Source: Deltaproteobacteria bacterium IMCC39146
GTDB taxonomy: Bacteria; Desulfobacterota; Desulfuromonadia; Desulfuromonadales; BM103
NCBI GenBank assembly: GCA_030005635.1
Contig: JARUHP010000006.1
Span: 1-64,000 of the forward strand
Length of the DNA: 64,000 nt
Direction: 5' to 3'
Part shown: positions 45,722 through 56,621 of the stretch, in pieces
Numbering within the stretch: position 1 is the first letter of the stretch
Layout: each line of letters begins with the position of its first letter
Notes under the pieces: generated by a model
Database searches by the model: none
Told to the model about the DNA's origin: nothing
What the model saw: only the letters and a program-made list of their open reading frames with translations
Made by a program: the position numbers and the translations under genes

Positions 45722-46755
45722 TCCTTAACCTCTTTCAGAAACCGTTCGAAAGCCGGACTGGCATAACTGGTTGTCGATGTTTTTGCATGAATCAGAAAAT
45801 ATGCGGCGATCTGATTCTTCTCGCAGAGCTGACGACCTTTTTCTTCTCCCAGGACCATCAGGGCTGTGGCCAGAGCGTCTGCCCGTGCGCAGGTCCTGGC
45901 AAGTACCGTGACCGACGCCAATTTGTGACGAATCGGCTTGCCGCTGACCGGTTCAATAGTGTGTGAATAGCGCTGACCGTCTTCCACGTAAAAGTTGCGA
46001 TAGTTTCCGGAGGTGGCCAGGGCGGTATTGGTGAGTGGGAAAATTGCGGCGATCTCACGCACCCCTTCCAACGGTTCTTCGATCGCTATCTGCCAGGGGG
46101 TGTCATCACCACGATGACCGGAAATCTTTAACTCCCCGCCAATCTCCAGAAGATAGTTCCGGAGGCCCCGTTGTTCAAGGATCTCTGCAAGGACATCTAC
46201 CGCGAAGCCTTTGGCGACGGCAGAGAGGTCGATTTGCAACTCCGGAATCTGTTTCCTGATTGCCGCAGGTTCTCTGCGCAGCTGGATGTTTTTATAGCCT
46301 ACTCGGGCAAGACTTTTGCTGATCTGGTCTTCAGTGGGGATCGATTTCCCCCGTTGCGTGGCACCAAACCCCCAGATCTCTACCAGAGGCCCGACGCTGA
46401 CGTCGAAAGCTCCCTCGCTGAGAACACTGATCTCCTGTGAGAGTTCAATAACCCGGGCGGTGTCTTTCGAGATCGTGAACCAGTCGCTACTGATCTGATT
46501 ATTGAACCGTGATAACTCCGATGCCGGGTCATAAGTCGACATCAGGCTATCAATCTGATCGAGACGCTTTTGCAGAATCTCTTTCAACGCATGAGACTTT
46601 GCGTCAACAGCCTCCTGGGGCATGATGACCGACCAGGTTGTTCCCATGGTCTGGCCGGAGAGACGAATTGTGTCAGGCGTTGCGTCTTGTTGACAACCGC
46701 AGGTCAGACACAAGAACAGAAAAATAAAGCTCAGCTGGAAAAACCATTTTCTCAT
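45718..46755 (-). CDS. apbE: FAD:protein FMN transferase ApbE
   Basis: A 345-residue lipoprotein. The signal peptide ends in LTCGC (lipid Cys near residue 21). The ApbE domain shows GQTMGTTWSV at its start, LSEGAFDVSVGPLVEIWGFG, IDLSAVAKGFAVD, and the metal-binding region in SHTIEPVSGKPIRH. ApbE attaches FMN to threonines of NqrB and NqrC on the periplasmic side. The gene follows the helical unknown gene by one base and overlaps nqrM by 4 bp, so all belong to the nqr operon. Confidence 0.95.
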   Translation of the reverse strand: MRKWFFQLSFIFLFLCLTCGCQQDATPDTIRLSGQTMGTTWSVIMPQEAVDAKSHALKEILQKRLDQIDSLMSTYDPASELSRFNNQISSDWFTISKDTARVIELSQEISVLSEGAFDVSVGPLVEIWGFGATQRGKSIPTEDQISKSLARVGYKNIQLRREPAAIRKQIPELQIDLSAVAKGFAVDVLAEILEQRGLRNYLLEIGGELKISGHRGDDTPWQIAIEEPLEGVREIAAIFPLTNTALATSGNYRNFYVEDGQRYSHTIEPVSGKPIRHKLASVTVLARTCARADALATALMVLGEEKGRQLCEKNQIAAYFLIHAKTSTTSYASPAFERFLKEVKE

Positions 46756-46756
46756 A

Positions 46757-47215
46757 CTAAAGATCAGCCAGCCCCTGAGAGTGACGGATCATTCGTTTCA
46801 TCGCCTTTTCTTCCTGGCTTTTCAGGGTTTGGAAAAGGTTGAAGGTCTCTTTCTCGGTGCAGTGTTCGAGCAGGTGGCCAAAATAGCTGATCAGGTTGGT
46901 TTTATAGGTAACGGCCGACTTCACCAGTTGATCAAGATCTGTCCTCGCCGCGTCACCAAGAATGTCCTGCCTCGCTTGCGGAAAAGCGATCTCCACCCCC
47001 TTGAACCAGTGCTCAAGGACATGGTGCGATGTGTCCTTGCAGTATTCCCCCAATGCCAGAGCCCGATGTAGTTCATGGTCGATCAGGTAGTCGAGCATCA
47101 GCCGCACGCGCGGCGAGACGTCACCGTTCGCCATCTCCTGGTAGTAATCACTGACCTTGCGGTGATAATTCGGGATGAGACGCTGTAATAATGACTTTAC
47201 CTGTTCAAAGCGCAT
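46757..47215 (-). CDS. Unknown helical protein in the nqr operon
   Basis: A 152-residue, probably all-helical soluble protein between nqrF (29-bp gap) and apbE (1-bp gap). It is rich in His and Glu (YHRKVSDYYQEM, DHELHRALALGEY, HHVLEHWF, FGHLLEHCTEKE), spaced in a way that suggests a ferritin- or hemerythrin-like four-helix bundle. I cannot assign metal ligands with certainty. No such gene is part of the classical Vibrio nqr operon. Its position suggests a role in Na+-NQR assembly or protection, but this is inference from context only. Confidence 0.65.
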   Translation of the reverse strand: MRFEQVKSLLQRLIPNYHRKVSDYYQEMANGDVSPRVRLMLDYLIDHELHRALALGEYCKDTSHHVLEHWFKGVEIAFPQARQDILGDAARTDLDQLVKSAVTYKTNLISYFGHLLEHCTEKETFNLFQTLKSQEEKAMKRMIRHSQGLADL

Positions 47216-47244
47216 GTTTGGCTCCTGGTTAGTATCCCGTGCAG

Positions 47245-48471
47245 TTAGATCCCGAAATCATCGAACATGATATTCTCGTGTTCCACGCCCAGATTATAGA
47301 TCATCTCACCGGCCGACTTGTTCATCATCGGCGGACCGCACATGTAAAATTCACAGTCTTCAGGCGCCGGATGGTCGACCAGGTAATTATCAAAGAGATA
47401 CTGGTGAACAAACCCTGTCGCTCCGCTCCAGTTGTCTTCCGGCAAGGGGTCGGACAACACCAGGGTCCAGGTGAAGTTGTCAAACTTCTCCGCAAGCTCG
47501 TCGAACTCCTCCACGTAGAAGGCTTCACGCAGGCTGCGGGCACCATACCAGAAGGAGATTTTGCGTTTTGAATCAAGCCTTTTGAGCTGATCAAAAATGT
47601 GTGAACGCATGGGGGCCATGCCGGCACCGCCGCCGACAAAGACCATTTCGGTATCGGTCTCCTTGGCAAAGAATTCGCCGTAGGGGCCGGAAACCATCAC
47701 TTTGTCTCCCGGGTTCAGGTTGAAGATAAAAGACGACATCTGACCAGGGGGCGCATCGGGGACAGCCGGTGGCGGCGGACAGACCCGCACGTTCAGCATG
47801 ATGATGCCTTTTTCCTCCGGATAGTTAGCCATCGAGTAAGCGCGCATGATTGGCTCATCAACCTTTGAGCAATACTGCCAGAGATCGTACTTGTCCCAGT
47901 CCTCCCGAAACTCTTCATCGATCTCCATGGTTTTGTATTCTGCAATGTGTGGTGGCGCGTCAATCTGGATATAGCCGCCCGCGCGGAAATCGAGGTCTGC
48001 GCCTTCAGGTAAAGCCAGCACCAGCTCCTTGATAAAGGTTGCGCGGCTTTCGTTGGAGATAACATGACATTCCCACTTGCTGATGGAAAAAATCTCGGCC
48101 GGCAGCTCAAGGTCCATGTCCTGCTTGACACTGACCTGGCAGGAGAGCCGGTACCCTTCTTTCGCCTCCCGTTTGTTGATGTGGGCCGTTTCTGTTGGCA
48201 GGATATCACCGCCGCCAGATTTGATCTTGACCCGGCACTGAGCGCAAGTTCCACCGCCACCGCAGGCCGAGGGGATGAAGATCTGGTGGTTGCCCAGGAC
48301 TCCGAGCAATTTATCTCCAGGATTTACCGACAGGCTTTTATCCGGGTCGTTGTTGATATTGAGCGTCACTTCGCCGGGTGGAATCAACCATGATCTGGCA
48401 ACCAGGATGATAGCCACCAGCATCATGACAATCACCGTAAATATGAGGACACCTAAGATTATTGCAATCAT
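47245..48471 (-). CDS. nqrF: Na+-NQR subunit F
   Basis: A 408-residue protein, the NADH-oxidising subunit. One N-terminal membrane helix (about 2-25) is followed by a plant-type 2Fe-2S ferredoxin domain with [14 protein letters not shown] near residue 70 and a later Cys in RLSCQV. The FAD domain has [12 protein letters not shown], and the NADH domain has [15 protein letters not shown] and [12 protein letters not shown]. It takes hydride from NADH and passes single electrons into the pump. Confidence 0.97.
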   Translation of the reverse strand: MIAIILGVLIFTVIVMMLVAIILVARSWLIPPGEVTLNINNDPDKSLSVNPGDKLLGVLGNHQIFIPSACGGGGTCAQCRVKIKSGGGDILPTETAHINKREAKEGYRLSCQVSVKQDMDLELPAEIFSISKWECHVISNESRATFIKELVLALPEGADLDFRAGGYIQIDAPPHIAEYKTMEIDEEFREDWDKYDLWQYCSKVDEPIMRAYSMANYPEEKGIIMLNVRVCPPPPAVPDAPPGQMSSFIFNLNPGDKVMVSGPYGEFFAKETDTEMVFVGGGAGMAPMRSHIFDQLKRLDSKRKISFWYGARSLREAFYVEEFDELAEKFDNFTWTLVLSDPLPEDNWSGATGFVHQYLFDNYLVDHPAPEDCEFYMCGPPMMNKSAGEMIYNLGVEHENIMFDDFGI

Positions 48472-48482
48472 CGTCTTTACCG

Positions 48483-49091
48483 TTACAGCTGAATGCCAGA
48501 AAAAGCCATAAAGGCCATGGCCATCAGGCCGGTAATCATGAAGGTAATACCCAGACCCCGCAAACCCGGGGGAACATCAGCGTATTTCATCTTTTCGCGG
48601 ATGCCGGCCAGGGCAACCAATGCCAGGGCCCAACCGGTGCCGCTGCCGAAGCCGAAGACAACACTTTCGGCAAAGTTATAATCGCGCTCCACCATGAAGA
48701 GCGAGCCGCCGAGAATCGCGCAGTTGACCGTGATCAGCGGCAGGAAAATCCCGAGCGAGTTATAAAGGGAGGGGAAGAAGCGATCAAGGACCATTTCGAG
48801 GATCTGCACAATCGCGGCGATCACGCCGATGTAACAGATCAAGCCGATAAAGGTCAGATTCGTTTCTGCCATGCCGAGCCATTCGAGTGCGCCCTCCTTG
48901 AGAAGGAACTGGTAGATCAGGTTGTTGGCCGGGACGGTAATCGTCTGTACAACAACAACCGCAATGCCGAGGCCGATGGCAGTATCGACCTTTTTCGAAA
49001 CAGCAAGAAAGGTACACATGCCGAGGAAAAAGGCGAGGGCCATGTTTTCGATAAAAATCGAGCGAATCAGGAGACTGAGGTAGTGTTCCAT
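48483..49091 (-). CDS. nqrE: Na+-NQR subunit E
   Basis: A 202-residue membrane protein with six helices, homologous to NqrD and RnfA. The N-terminus [30 protein letters not shown] holds the conserved Cys of the intramembrane iron centre, and [14 protein letters not shown] holds the second. It lies one base past nqrD. Confidence 0.97.
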   Translation of the reverse strand: MEHYLSLLIRSIFIENMALAFFLGMCTFLAVSKKVDTAIGLGIAVVVVQTITVPANNLIYQFLLKEGALEWLGMAETNLTFIGLICYIGVIAAIVQILEMVLDRFFPSLYNSLGIFLPLITVNCAILGGSLFMVERDYNFAESVVFGFGSGTGWALALVALAGIREKMKYADVPPGLRGLGITFMITGLMAMAFMAFSGIQL

Positions 49092-49092
49092 T

Positions 49093-49716
49093 TTAGTTTT
49101 CTTCCTCGATCTGATCGGTTTTCCAGCTGCGTAAAGCCCAGATCAGAAGACCGATGATAAAGAAGGCGCTCGGTGGCAAGAGCATCAGTCCGTTGGGCAG
49201 ATACCATCCGCCTTCGTTGACGTTCGGAAGGATGGTGAAACCGAGCAGCTTGCCGGCGCCGAACAGTTCACGGAAAAAGGCCACGATCAGGAGAACAATA
49301 CTGTAGCCCAATCCGTTGCCGATGCCATCGAGGAAACTGAGGCCCGGCGGGTTCTTCATGGCAAAAGCTTCGGCGCGACCGAGGACGATGCAGTTGGTGA
49401 TAATCAGTCCGACGAAGACCGAGAGCTGCTTGCTGATGCCAAAGGCGTAGGCTTTCAGGAACTGGTCGACGATGATGACCAGGGTCGCAATAATGGTGAT
49501 CTCGACAATGATGCGGATGCTCCCGGGGATCTGGTTGCGAATCAGGCTGACCGAGACGTTGGAGCCGGCAATGACGAAGGTCACAGCCAGGGCCATGACG
49601 ATAACCGTCTCCAACTTGGTGGTGACGGCCAAAGCCGAACAGATGCCGAGGATCTGCAAACCGATCGGGTTTTTATTGAACAAGGGATCGAATAAAACAT
49701 CTCTGGGTTTGCTCAT
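49093..49716 (-). CDS. nqrD: Na+-NQR subunit D
   Basis: A 207-residue membrane protein with six helices, related to RnfE. It has [23 protein letters not shown] with the iron-centre Cys, and [17 protein letters not shown] with the second Cys. It overlaps nqrC by 4 bp. Confidence 0.97.
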   Translation of the reverse strand: MSKPRDVLFDPLFNKNPIGLQILGICSALAVTTKLETVIVMALAVTFVIAGSNVSVSLIRNQIPGSIRIIVEITIIATLVIIVDQFLKAYAFGISKQLSVFVGLIITNCIVLGRAEAFAMKNPPGLSFLDGIGNGLGYSIVLLIVAFFRELFGAGKLLGFTILPNVNEGGWYLPNGLMLLPPSAFFIIGLLIWALRSWKTDQIEEEN

Positions 49717-50489
49717 TGTTTTAGCCCTGCCGTTTTAAGCTTATTGATAAAAGGTTTGTAGCCATTATCGCCCATCCAATACTTGAGCAGGTTGCCGACG
49801 CCACGCGCCGTAAGGGTCGCGCCAGCCAGGCCGTCGGCCTGGTAGATGGCGTCCTGCGAACTTTTGTCGACCGTCCCCTTGAGAACTTCGATGCGGGTTT
49901 TGCCCGATTCATCATAAACTTTTTTGCCGGGCCACTGTTTTTTCCAGCTCGGGTTGTCAATTTCACCGCCGAGACCGGGGGTTTCTCCGTGTTCGTAAAA
50001 AGCGAAACCATTCACCGTCGTAAAATCATTGGCGAGAGAGATGAAGCCGTACATTGTTGACCACAAGCCCTTGCCGTGCACCGGCAGGATCAGTTGCTGC
50101 AGCTCGTCACCAGCTATGACCAGGTAGACATCCTTGTAGCGGGAACGGGCCTTGATTGCCGCCAGATCGAGATCAGGCGCAATCCGGTAGCTGGTCTCGG
50201 GATCACGCGCCGCCGAGCGGCTATCGAAGGTTGCTACATCGAATTCCACGGTGAACTCGCCGGACTGCAGATCGACGATCCGAGCCTCTATTTTACTGAA
50301 CTGTTCTTCAATCGACACGTCGGCCTCGTAGAGACCTGCCGCCTGCAGGATGTTCTTCTTTTTCTCTTCGGCCTTGTTCCGCTCCTGCCTGTCACTTAAG
50401 CCGACGGCCGCCGCCGAAACCAGGATCGAGCAGACCACGCACAAGACAAACGCAACACTCAGGACTCTTGCGGTGCTATCCCTGGACAT
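49713..50489 (-). CDS. nqrC: Na+-NQR subunit C
   Basis: A 258-residue protein with one N-terminal membrane helix (about 8-28) and a periplasmic FMN-binding domain. The covalent FMN site is the second-last threonine context in [12 protein letters not shown] near residue 225, matching the ApbE target motif. [15 protein letters not shown] is also a family block. The gene starts inside the last codons of nqrB (14-bp overlap) and overlaps nqrD by 4 bp. Confidence 0.96.
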   Translation of the reverse strand: MSRDSTARVLSVAFVLCVVCSILVSAAAVGLSDRQERNKAEEKKKNILQAAGLYEADVSIEEQFSKIEARIVDLQSGEFTVEFDVATFDSRSAARDPETSYRIAPDLDLAAIKARSRYKDVYLVIAGDELQQLILPVHGKGLWSTMYGFISLANDFTTVNGFAFYEHGETPGLGGEIDNPSWKKQWPGKKVYDESGKTRIEVLKGTVDKSSQDAIYQADGLAGATLTARGVGNLLKYWMGDNGYKPFINKLKTAGLKQ

Positions 50490-51684
50490 GCTGCAGCCTC
50501 CTCTTGATGTGGAACTTGAGAACCATCTGGTCGATCACCGGCGCGAAGACATTGCCGAACAGGATGGCGAGCATCATACCTTCCGGAAAGGCCGGGTTGA
50601 TGACCCGGATCAGGATGCACATGGTGCCGATGAGGAAGCCATAGAGCCATTGCCCCTCTTCTGTCATGGCCCCGGAGACCGGATCGGTCGCCATGAAAAC
50701 CAGACCGAAGGCAAAGCCACCGAGGACTAGGTGCCAGAGAGGGCCCAGCTCGAACATCGGGTTGGTGCTGCTGCCGATCAGGACAAAGAATGCGGATAAG
50801 CCCACGGCGCCGATCAACCCGGAGAGCATAATGCGCCAGGAGCCGATGCCTGAAAGGACCAGGACCACGGCACCGAACAGGCAGGCGAGAGTCGAGGTCT
50901 CCCCCATTGAGCCAGGGATGGCTCCGACAAAAGCATCGAACCAGCTGGTGACAGCCATAACCGCCTGCAGCCCGCCCTCGGCGGCTTCAGCCAGCGCCGT
51001 TGCTCCGCTCACTCCATCGACGGCGGTCCAGACCATGTTGCCCGAGATTTGAGCCGGATAGGCGAAAAAGAGGAACGCGCGACCGGTGAGCGCGGGGTTG
51101 AGAAAGTTCTTGCCGGTTCCGCCGAAAATCTCCTTGCCGATAACAACACCAAAACTGATGCCAAGCGCCACCTGCCAGAGCGGCAGTGTCGGCGGACAGA
51201 TCAATGGAAAGAGCGAGCCGGTGACCAGAAAACCTTCATTCAATTCGTGACGGCGCACAATGCAGAAGAGGACTTCCCACAAACCGCCGACAATATTGGT
51301 GACCAGATAGATCGGAACAAACCAGGCGGCTCCGAGGAGCAGGTTGTCAAAAAGGCTGTTTGGATTGCCTCCGTAGCCGAGAAGACCGAGCAGCGCCCCC
51401 CGCCAGCCTTCGACACTTCCACCAGCGAATTGCATGGCGCTGTTTGCCTGGTAACCGGTGTTCCACATGGCCATAAAAAAGCAGGGGATAAGGGCGAAAA
51501 CCACCGTGATCATAACCCTCTTCAAATCCATCGCATCTCTGACATGAGGTGCACCGTCTGTCGCCTCGCCAGGCGTGTAAATGAAACTGTCGGCAGCTTC
51601 GTAGAGAGGATAAAGTCGCTCGAATCTGCCACCCTCCGTAAAGTGAGGGTGAAGCTTGTCGAGAAAATCACGCAACACTTTCAT
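50476..51684 (-). CDS. nqrB: Na+-NQR subunit B
   Basis: A 402-residue membrane protein with about ten helices. Family marks include [35 protein letters not shown], and the covalent FMN motif DGVSGATAL near residue 225. It binds riboflavin and FMN and forms the main sodium path. The start codon overlaps the nqrA stop (TAATG). Confidence 0.97.
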   Translation of the reverse strand: MKVLRDFLDKLHPHFTEGGRFERLYPLYEAADSFIYTPGEATDGAPHVRDAMDLKRVMITVVFALIPCFFMAMWNTGYQANSAMQFAGGSVEGWRGALLGLLGYGGNPNSLFDNLLLGAAWFVPIYLVTNIVGGLWEVLFCIVRRHELNEGFLVTGSLFPLICPPTLPLWQVALGISFGVVIGKEIFGGTGKNFLNPALTGRAFLFFAYPAQISGNMVWTAVDGVSGATALAEAAEGGLQAVMAVTSWFDAFVGAIPGSMGETSTLACLFGAVVLVLSGIGSWRIMLSGLIGAVGLSAFFVLIGSSTNPMFELGPLWHLVLGGFAFGLVFMATDPVSGAMTEEGQWLYGFLIGTMCILIRVINPAFPEGMMLAILFGNVFAPVIDQMVLKFHIKRRLQHVQG

Positions 51685-53021
51685 TAGCCTTCTTCCTCAA
51701 TCTTCTGCAAGGTTTGTCGCAAATGGTGTCCATAATCCATCTTTCCCGAGCAGACAAAGCTGCAGAGGGCGAGATCCTCTTCGTCCAGTTCAAGGCAGCC
51801 GAGACCCTGCGCCAGATCGGTATCCAGAGTGAGTAGAGAGCGCAGTAGCCAGGTTGTCTTGACGTTAAGGGGCATCACCTTCTCAAAAGCGCCAGTCGGA
51901 ACCATGGCGCGCAGACTGCCGTGGGTGCTGGTGGTCAGAGGCAGAGGACGCCCTGGCAGCAGGGATGAGGCAAAAAGCTTTTTGATGGAGAATTTTTTAA
52001 AGCCCGGCATGGCCCAGCCCAAAAGCTCACGTTGTCGATTTTCTTCCAAAACAGAAACCTGGTTGTGGTAGCGGCCGAGGAAATCATTGGTTCGAACTGC
52101 GCCATGACCAGACAGGACAGAGCCTGAGATGATCCGGTTGTCAGTGTCATTAAGCTGACCGGATGTCAATTCAGACAGGCAGGCTCCGAGACGGGTGCGG
52201 ATGAGGCGAGGCTTCTTAACAGCCGGACCGCAAAGAGCGACAACTCTATCCGTGAGGATCCTGCCTGTGAGCAACAGGTGGCCGATGGCGATCACATCCT
52301 GGTAACCGATGTGCCAGACCGAACGCTCTTGGTCGACATGTTCGAGAAAGTGAATATGGGTGCCAACCAGACCGGCAGGATGGCAGCCGGCAAACTCACT
52401 GACAGTGATTCCTTGCGGAGCCGGAATCTGCGCCTGCGGTTTCTTACACAGGTAGACTTTTCCTACCGTCAGGTGGCGCAACGCTTTCAAGCCCGCCTCG
52501 AATTCGATCCCTTTCTCTGCAATCACGACCTGTGGGTCAGCTGACAAAGGGTTGGTATCGATGGCGGTGACAAAGAGTGCTGCGGGACGGCTTCCTGGTG
52601 ATGGAATCTTGCTGTAGGGACGGGTGCGCAACGAGGGCCACAAACCTGATTTGATCAGTTTATCTTCAACATCCTCTGCAGAAAGCTGCTGAAGTCGGTC
52701 TGCCGCTATTTTTGTGAAGGTCTTTTCCTCTGCTCCGGAAATTTCGATGACCAGAGACAGAAAGATGCGACGCTCACCACGGTTGATGGCGACAACTTTG
52801 CCAGACGCAGGGGCTGTGAAGAGAACCTTGGGGTTCTTTTTGTCAGAAAAGAGTGGCTGACCAAGGACGACCTGATCACCCTCGGCGACCAGCAGCGTCG
52901 GCTTCATGTCCTGGTAATCGCTGCCAAGCAAGGCAACGTGAGAAACCGGTAGCGGCTCTCCGACCTGCAACTCTGGAGCACCGCTTATCGGTAGATCAAG
53001 ACCTTTTTTAATTTGGATCAT
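51684..53021 (-). CDS. nqrA: Na+-NQR subunit A
   Basis: A 445-residue peripheral subunit, related to RnfC but without its iron-sulfur domains. It starts [16 protein letters not shown] and has [37 protein letters not shown] and [13 protein letters not shown]. It helps form the quinone site with NqrB. First gene of the operon nqrA-B-C-D-E-F-(unknown)-apbE-nqrM, which codes for the sodium pump and its maturation factors. Confidence 0.96.
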   Translation of the reverse strand: MIQIKKGLDLPISGAPELQVGEPLPVSHVALLGSDYQDMKPTLLVAEGDQVVLGQPLFSDKKNPKVLFTAPASGKVVAINRGERRIFLSLVIEISGAEEKTFTKIAADRLQQLSAEDVEDKLIKSGLWPSLRTRPYSKIPSPGSRPAALFVTAIDTNPLSADPQVVIAEKGIEFEAGLKALRHLTVGKVYLCKKPQAQIPAPQGITVSEFAGCHPAGLVGTHIHFLEHVDQERSVWHIGYQDVIAIGHLLLTGRILTDRVVALCGPAVKKPRLIRTRLGACLSELTSGQLNDTDNRIISGSVLSGHGAVRTNDFLGRYHNQVSVLEENRQRELLGWAMPGFKKFSIKKLFASSLLPGRPLPLTTSTHGSLRAMVPTGAFEKVMPLNVKTTWLLRSLLTLDTDLAQGLGCLELDEEDLALCSFVCSGKMDYGHHLRQTLQKIEEEG

Positions 53022-53117
53022 GGCCGAGCCTTACGATTGGTGGTTGAGAACCACGACATCTTTGAGTCCTGTTGTTCTGCTTTCAAAAAGTTCAAGGCTT
53101 TAGATTGTCAAAGTTTG

Positions 53118-53134
53118 CCAGAGTTGTACTCTGG
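53118..53134. promoter_or_regulatory. Palindrome upstream of nqrA
   Basis: CCAGAGT-TGT-ACTCTGG is a perfect 7-bp inverted repeat in the 160-bp spacer before nqrA. No T run follows, so an operator is more likely than a terminator. Confidence 0.35.
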
Positions 53135-53181
53135 AAAGACACAGGCCATCCGAGGTTCTCTATAGGTTGAACAATCAAAGA

Positions 53182-53619
53182 TCAAGGGTCACCCTTGATG
53201 TACTTTTTGAGTTGCTTGATGACAAAGTCTTTTTCGTCGAGAGAGGCTTTGACCAGGTCGCCGATGGAGGCCAAACCAACCAATTGGCCATCTTCCATAA
53301 CCGGCAGATGCCGGCGGCGGCTCTCAGTTACAATAGACATGGCCTCATCGACTGATGTCTGAGGCGTAATGTAACAAATATCTACCGACATAACCTGGCG
53401 GACAGCAACCTTCTGGGAGCAGCGTCCTTCGAGGTCCACTTTGCGGGCATGGTCGCGCTCAGTAAAGATTCCTACCAGTTCACCATCATCGATGATAACC
53501 AAGGCACCGACACCTTTTTCTGCCATCAACGCCAACGCATCGTAAACCATAGCGTCCGATCTGATACTCCAGACCTCACTCCCCTTAAGTTTCAAAATTT
53601 GCCCGATAGATTTTGACAT
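53182..53619 (-). CDS. CBS-domain pair protein
   Basis: A 145-residue stand-alone CBS pair. Both CBS motifs are clear: MVYDALALMAEKGVGALVIIDDGELVGIFTERD in outline, and SVDEAMSIVTESRRRHLPVMEDGQLVGLASIGDLV in outline. Such proteins bind adenine nucleotides and regulate partners. Located upstream of the nqr operon on the same strand, but with a 160-bp spacer, so co-regulation is uncertain. Confidence 0.9.
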   Translation of the reverse strand: MSKSIGQILKLKGSEVWSIRSDAMVYDALALMAEKGVGALVIIDDGELVGIFTERDHARKVDLEGRCSQKVAVRQVMSVDICYITPQTSVDEAMSIVTESRRRHLPVMEDGQLVGLASIGDLVKASLDEKDFVIKQLKKYIKGDP

Positions 53620-53715
53620 ACCCGTTCCTCGCTGAAGTGTAATGAGTTATGAGCTATTTTAACAAAAAAGTGCCAGAGCAAAAGGGTGGCTAGACCAACT
53701 TTCACCCGTTAACCG

Positions 53716-54573
53716 TTATTGAGAGACCGCTGCTGCCTTCCCGCCGAGGAATTGATCCTCAAGGGCAATCTCGAATTCTGCCAGAGAAATTTCATCAACC
53801 CCCAGAAATTGTGCTTCTGCCGTTGTCGGCAGGACAAGCTCCGGACTTTTCTCCAAACCAAGGCCTAACTTGCGACAACCGAGATTTGCCAAGCGGACCA
53901 GGGTGACCATAACATTCTGCGTGTCGAGTTCAAGGTCGTGATGATCGGTGACAACCTCTTTGTAGACTTCAGGCAGATTCCATTCTTCGAAAAGGCGCAT
54001 CCCCTGCTCTACGTGCATGGTCTCAATCACCTCGTTGATCAATCGATGCGAAAGCGTCATGCTGAACTGGCCACTGACGGTAATCTCCTCCAGTGCCGCC
54101 AGCAGGAACTGCTTGCCGACATCGTGCAGTAGCCCGGCCAGGTAGGCCTGGTCGGCGAGGTCCTGATATCCGCAGCGATTCGACAACCAGCGGGCTCCGG
54201 CGGCGCACGCCTGGGAATGCAGCCAAAGGCTGGGCATGTAATGTAGCAGCAGCTTACCTTTGGTCGCGCTGACGCTCTCCTTGCAGGCTTGCTCTAGGAC
54301 CTGGCGGGTCTTGTCCTGCCCCAGGCGGGTGATCGCCTCTTCGATTGAGAGGGTCTTGTGCAGTCCGGAAAAGAAGGAGGAGTTGGCGGCACGGAAGAGG
54401 TTACAGAGCAGTCCCGGATCCCGACCGATCAACCAACGTAGCTCTTTAATGTCGAAGGTTTCACCGCTCAGCAGTTTGCTGACGTGCAGGCTGATGTCAG
54501 GATGGACAGGCAGATGCACCCGATCGGCTTCGACCATCTCCTTGATAATTTCTGTCAGTGGTTTATTGGCCAA
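53716..54573 (-). CDS. HDOD domain protein
   Basis: A 285-residue protein with an HDOD domain at about 20-215: LPVHPDISLHVSKLL, LRWLIGRDPGLLCNLFRAANSSFFSG, and a retained HD pair in LAGLLHDVGKQFLL. HDOD proteins take part in signalling, often with chemotaxis or c-di-GMP systems. It starts 2 bp after the PilB-like ATPase gene stop, so the two are an operon. This suggests a role in controlling a pilus or secretion motor. Confidence 0.88.
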   Translation of the reverse strand: MANKPLTEIIKEMVEADRVHLPVHPDISLHVSKLLSGETFDIKELRWLIGRDPGLLCNLFRAANSSFFSGLHKTLSIEEAITRLGQDKTRQVLEQACKESVSATKGKLLLHYMPSLWLHSQACAAGARWLSNRCGYQDLADQAYLAGLLHDVGKQFLLAALEEITVSGQFSMTLSHRLINEVIETMHVEQGMRLFEEWNLPEVYKEVVTDHHDLELDTQNVMVTLVRLANLGCRKLGLGLEKSPELVLPTTAEAQFLGVDEISLAEFEIALEDQFLGGKAAAVSQ

Positions 54574-54575
54574 AG

Positions 54576-56507
54576 CTATTCTCCCAGCAGGCGACGCAGT
54601 TCGTGTAACGGGCGCGGCTTTAAAATACGCGGCAAACGGCGCATAACTTCAGGAAGAGAAACCTTGCCGCGGGCGGCTTTGGCGATACCGTCTTCCATCA
54701 GGGTGATCAAACCGGAGGTCTCGATGCTGATCCGGCGAATTTCCTGAACTGTTTTACGGGCCAGAACGGCTTCTTTGACTTCATTGTTGAGAACCAGCAA
54801 CTCAAAGATGCCGACCCTGCCTTTGTAACCGGTAAAACGACAGGCCGTACAGCCCCTGCCAATCTGCAGGTCCGCTCCAGCCAGATCACCATGGGTATAT
54901 CCGAGCCGGCGGTATTCATCAGGCGTAGGCGTATAGGGAACAGTACAGCTTGGACAAATTCTGCGCAGCAGACGCTGGGCGAGCATGCAGTTGATGGTTG
55001 ACGCGATCAGGAAGGCTTCGATCCCCATATTCAAAAGCCGCAACAGGCCACCGACGGCATCTTCGGTGTGAAAGGTGGTCAATACCTTGTGACCGGTCAG
55101 TGAAGCCTGAATGGCGGTCTCTGCCGAAAACGTGTCGCGGATTTCACCCATAACGATGATATCGGGATCCTGGCGGACGATGTGACGCAATGTTTCGGTG
55201 AAAGTGACGCCGATCTTGGGGTTAATCGAGCACTGGGTGATACCGTCGAGAACATATTCAACGGGCTCTTCTGCGGTAATAATGCAGGACTCAAGATCAT
55301 TGAGGTGGTTAACGCAACTGTAGAGAGTCGTGGTCTTACCGGCACCGGTTGGCCCGGTGACTACAATGATGCCGCTCGGTGACGCAAGCCCTTCATCATG
55401 AAACTGGCGTAACATGCGCGGAGCCATACCGATATCATCAATATCAAGCAGCTCGCCCTTCTTGTTCATCAAGCGCAGCACAATCTTTTCGCCATGCACG
55501 GTGATGTAGAAGGAAACACGCAAATCCAGGGTCATGCCGGTTGCCGCGCTCTCGTAGAGGATGCGGCCGTCCTGGTGACGCCTGCGCTCGGCGATATCGG
55601 CCTCTGCCATGACCTTCATCCGCGTGGCTATGGCCGCAGCGAGATCCAGACTCATCTCCTTATGCACGCCGAGGACACCGTCGCGGCGGAAACGGACACG
55701 CAGCCTATCTTTCATGGGTTCAACGTGAATATCGCTGACCCCTTGCTGCATGGCGTCATCAAGGAGGCTGTTGACGATGCCGATGATGGTCGAGTCATCC
55801 GCTTCCTCAGCCTCTGAGCGCCTAGCCCCGCGGCGGTAAAGCTCTATGACCTCCCGGATTGCCTGGCGGGTGCCGATGGCCGGAAGAATCTGCCGACCGA
55901 AGACCCTGTCAACGGCTTCAAGATCTTCAAGGTCCAGAGGGTCGACAAAAGCGATAATGGCACGGCCGTCAATCCGCGCCACGGGGACAAAGGCGTGCTG
56001 GGCAAACATCTTGGCGGGGACCTGGGCCAGAAGCTCGCGGTCAATTTCGGCAAAAACCGGTTCAACAAAGGGGTAACCGAGCTTGGAAGCCAGAATCTCC
56101 ATGAGGCGGTGTTCGTCGATAAAGCCGTATTCAACTAGGATATCGCCGATTTTCTGCTGCCTGTTTTCCCGCTGGATCGCCAGGGCGGCGTCCAGGTCGC
56201 CCTGGTGGATAAAGCCGAGTTCTACCAGGAGATCACCGATACGAATATTCAGACGTTGCTGTTTGAGAACTTCGTTGAGCTGCTGGTTGGTCAGTAGGCC
56301 CAATTCCTTGAAGATTTCGACCAGAGAACGATCGGAGACCAGCTTTGCCTTGATTCGCTTTGCGTAGATCAGCTTGGCCGGGGTGATTAAGGCTTGCTCA
56401 ACCAGAAGGCGCGCGATGGTATCGCCGCCTTCAACCATAACCGGCTTATGGCGTGCGAGGAGGTTTTCAGACTTTTTTTGCGCGGTGGGCTTGTTGACTT
56501 CGGACAT
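54576..56507 (-). CDS. PilB/GspE-family ATPase with MshEN-like domains
   Basis: A 643-residue type II secretion/type IV pilus assembly ATPase. Two N-terminal repeats (IGDLLVELGFIHQGDLDAAL and IGDILVEYGFIDEHRLMEIL) resemble MshEN domains that bind c-di-GMP in relatives. The ATPase domain has Walker A GPTGAGKTT near residue 398, Asp box, Walker B DIIVMGEIRD, His box, and a four-Cys zinc site (CPSC, CTAC). No pilus or secretion genes flank it, so it is an orphan motor. Downstream HDOD gene is coupled. Confidence 0.92.
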   Translation of the reverse strand: MSEVNKPTAQKKSENLLARHKPVMVEGGDTIARLLVEQALITPAKLIYAKRIKAKLVSDRSLVEIFKELGLLTNQQLNEVLKQQRLNIRIGDLLVELGFIHQGDLDAALAIQRENRQQKIGDILVEYGFIDEHRLMEILASKLGYPFVEPVFAEIDRELLAQVPAKMFAQHAFVPVARIDGRAIIAFVDPLDLEDLEAVDRVFGRQILPAIGTRQAIREVIELYRRGARRSEAEEADDSTIIGIVNSLLDDAMQQGVSDIHVEPMKDRLRVRFRRDGVLGVHKEMSLDLAAAIATRMKVMAEADIAERRRHQDGRILYESAATGMTLDLRVSFYITVHGEKIVLRLMNKKGELLDIDDIGMAPRMLRQFHDEGLASPSGIIVVTGPTGAGKTTTLYSCVNHLNDLESCIITAEEPVEYVLDGITQCSINPKIGVTFTETLRHIVRQDPDIIVMGEIRDTFSAETAIQASLTGHKVLTTFHTEDAVGGLLRLLNMGIEAFLIASTINCMLAQRLLRRICPSCTVPYTPTPDEYRRLGYTHGDLAGADLQIGRGCTACRFTGYKGRVGIFELLVLNNEVKEAVLARKTVQEIRRISIETSGLITLMEDGIAKAARGKVSLPEVMRRLPRILKPRPLHELRRLLGE

Positions 56508-56621
56508 AGAATCAATCCATTACATTAAAGAAAAAAACAGTGGCTTAAGATTACCATATATCTTCCCGTGTGCAAAAAGTGGCGGTTGCATAAACGGTCC
56601 GGGAGCTTCTACGGCAGAGCC

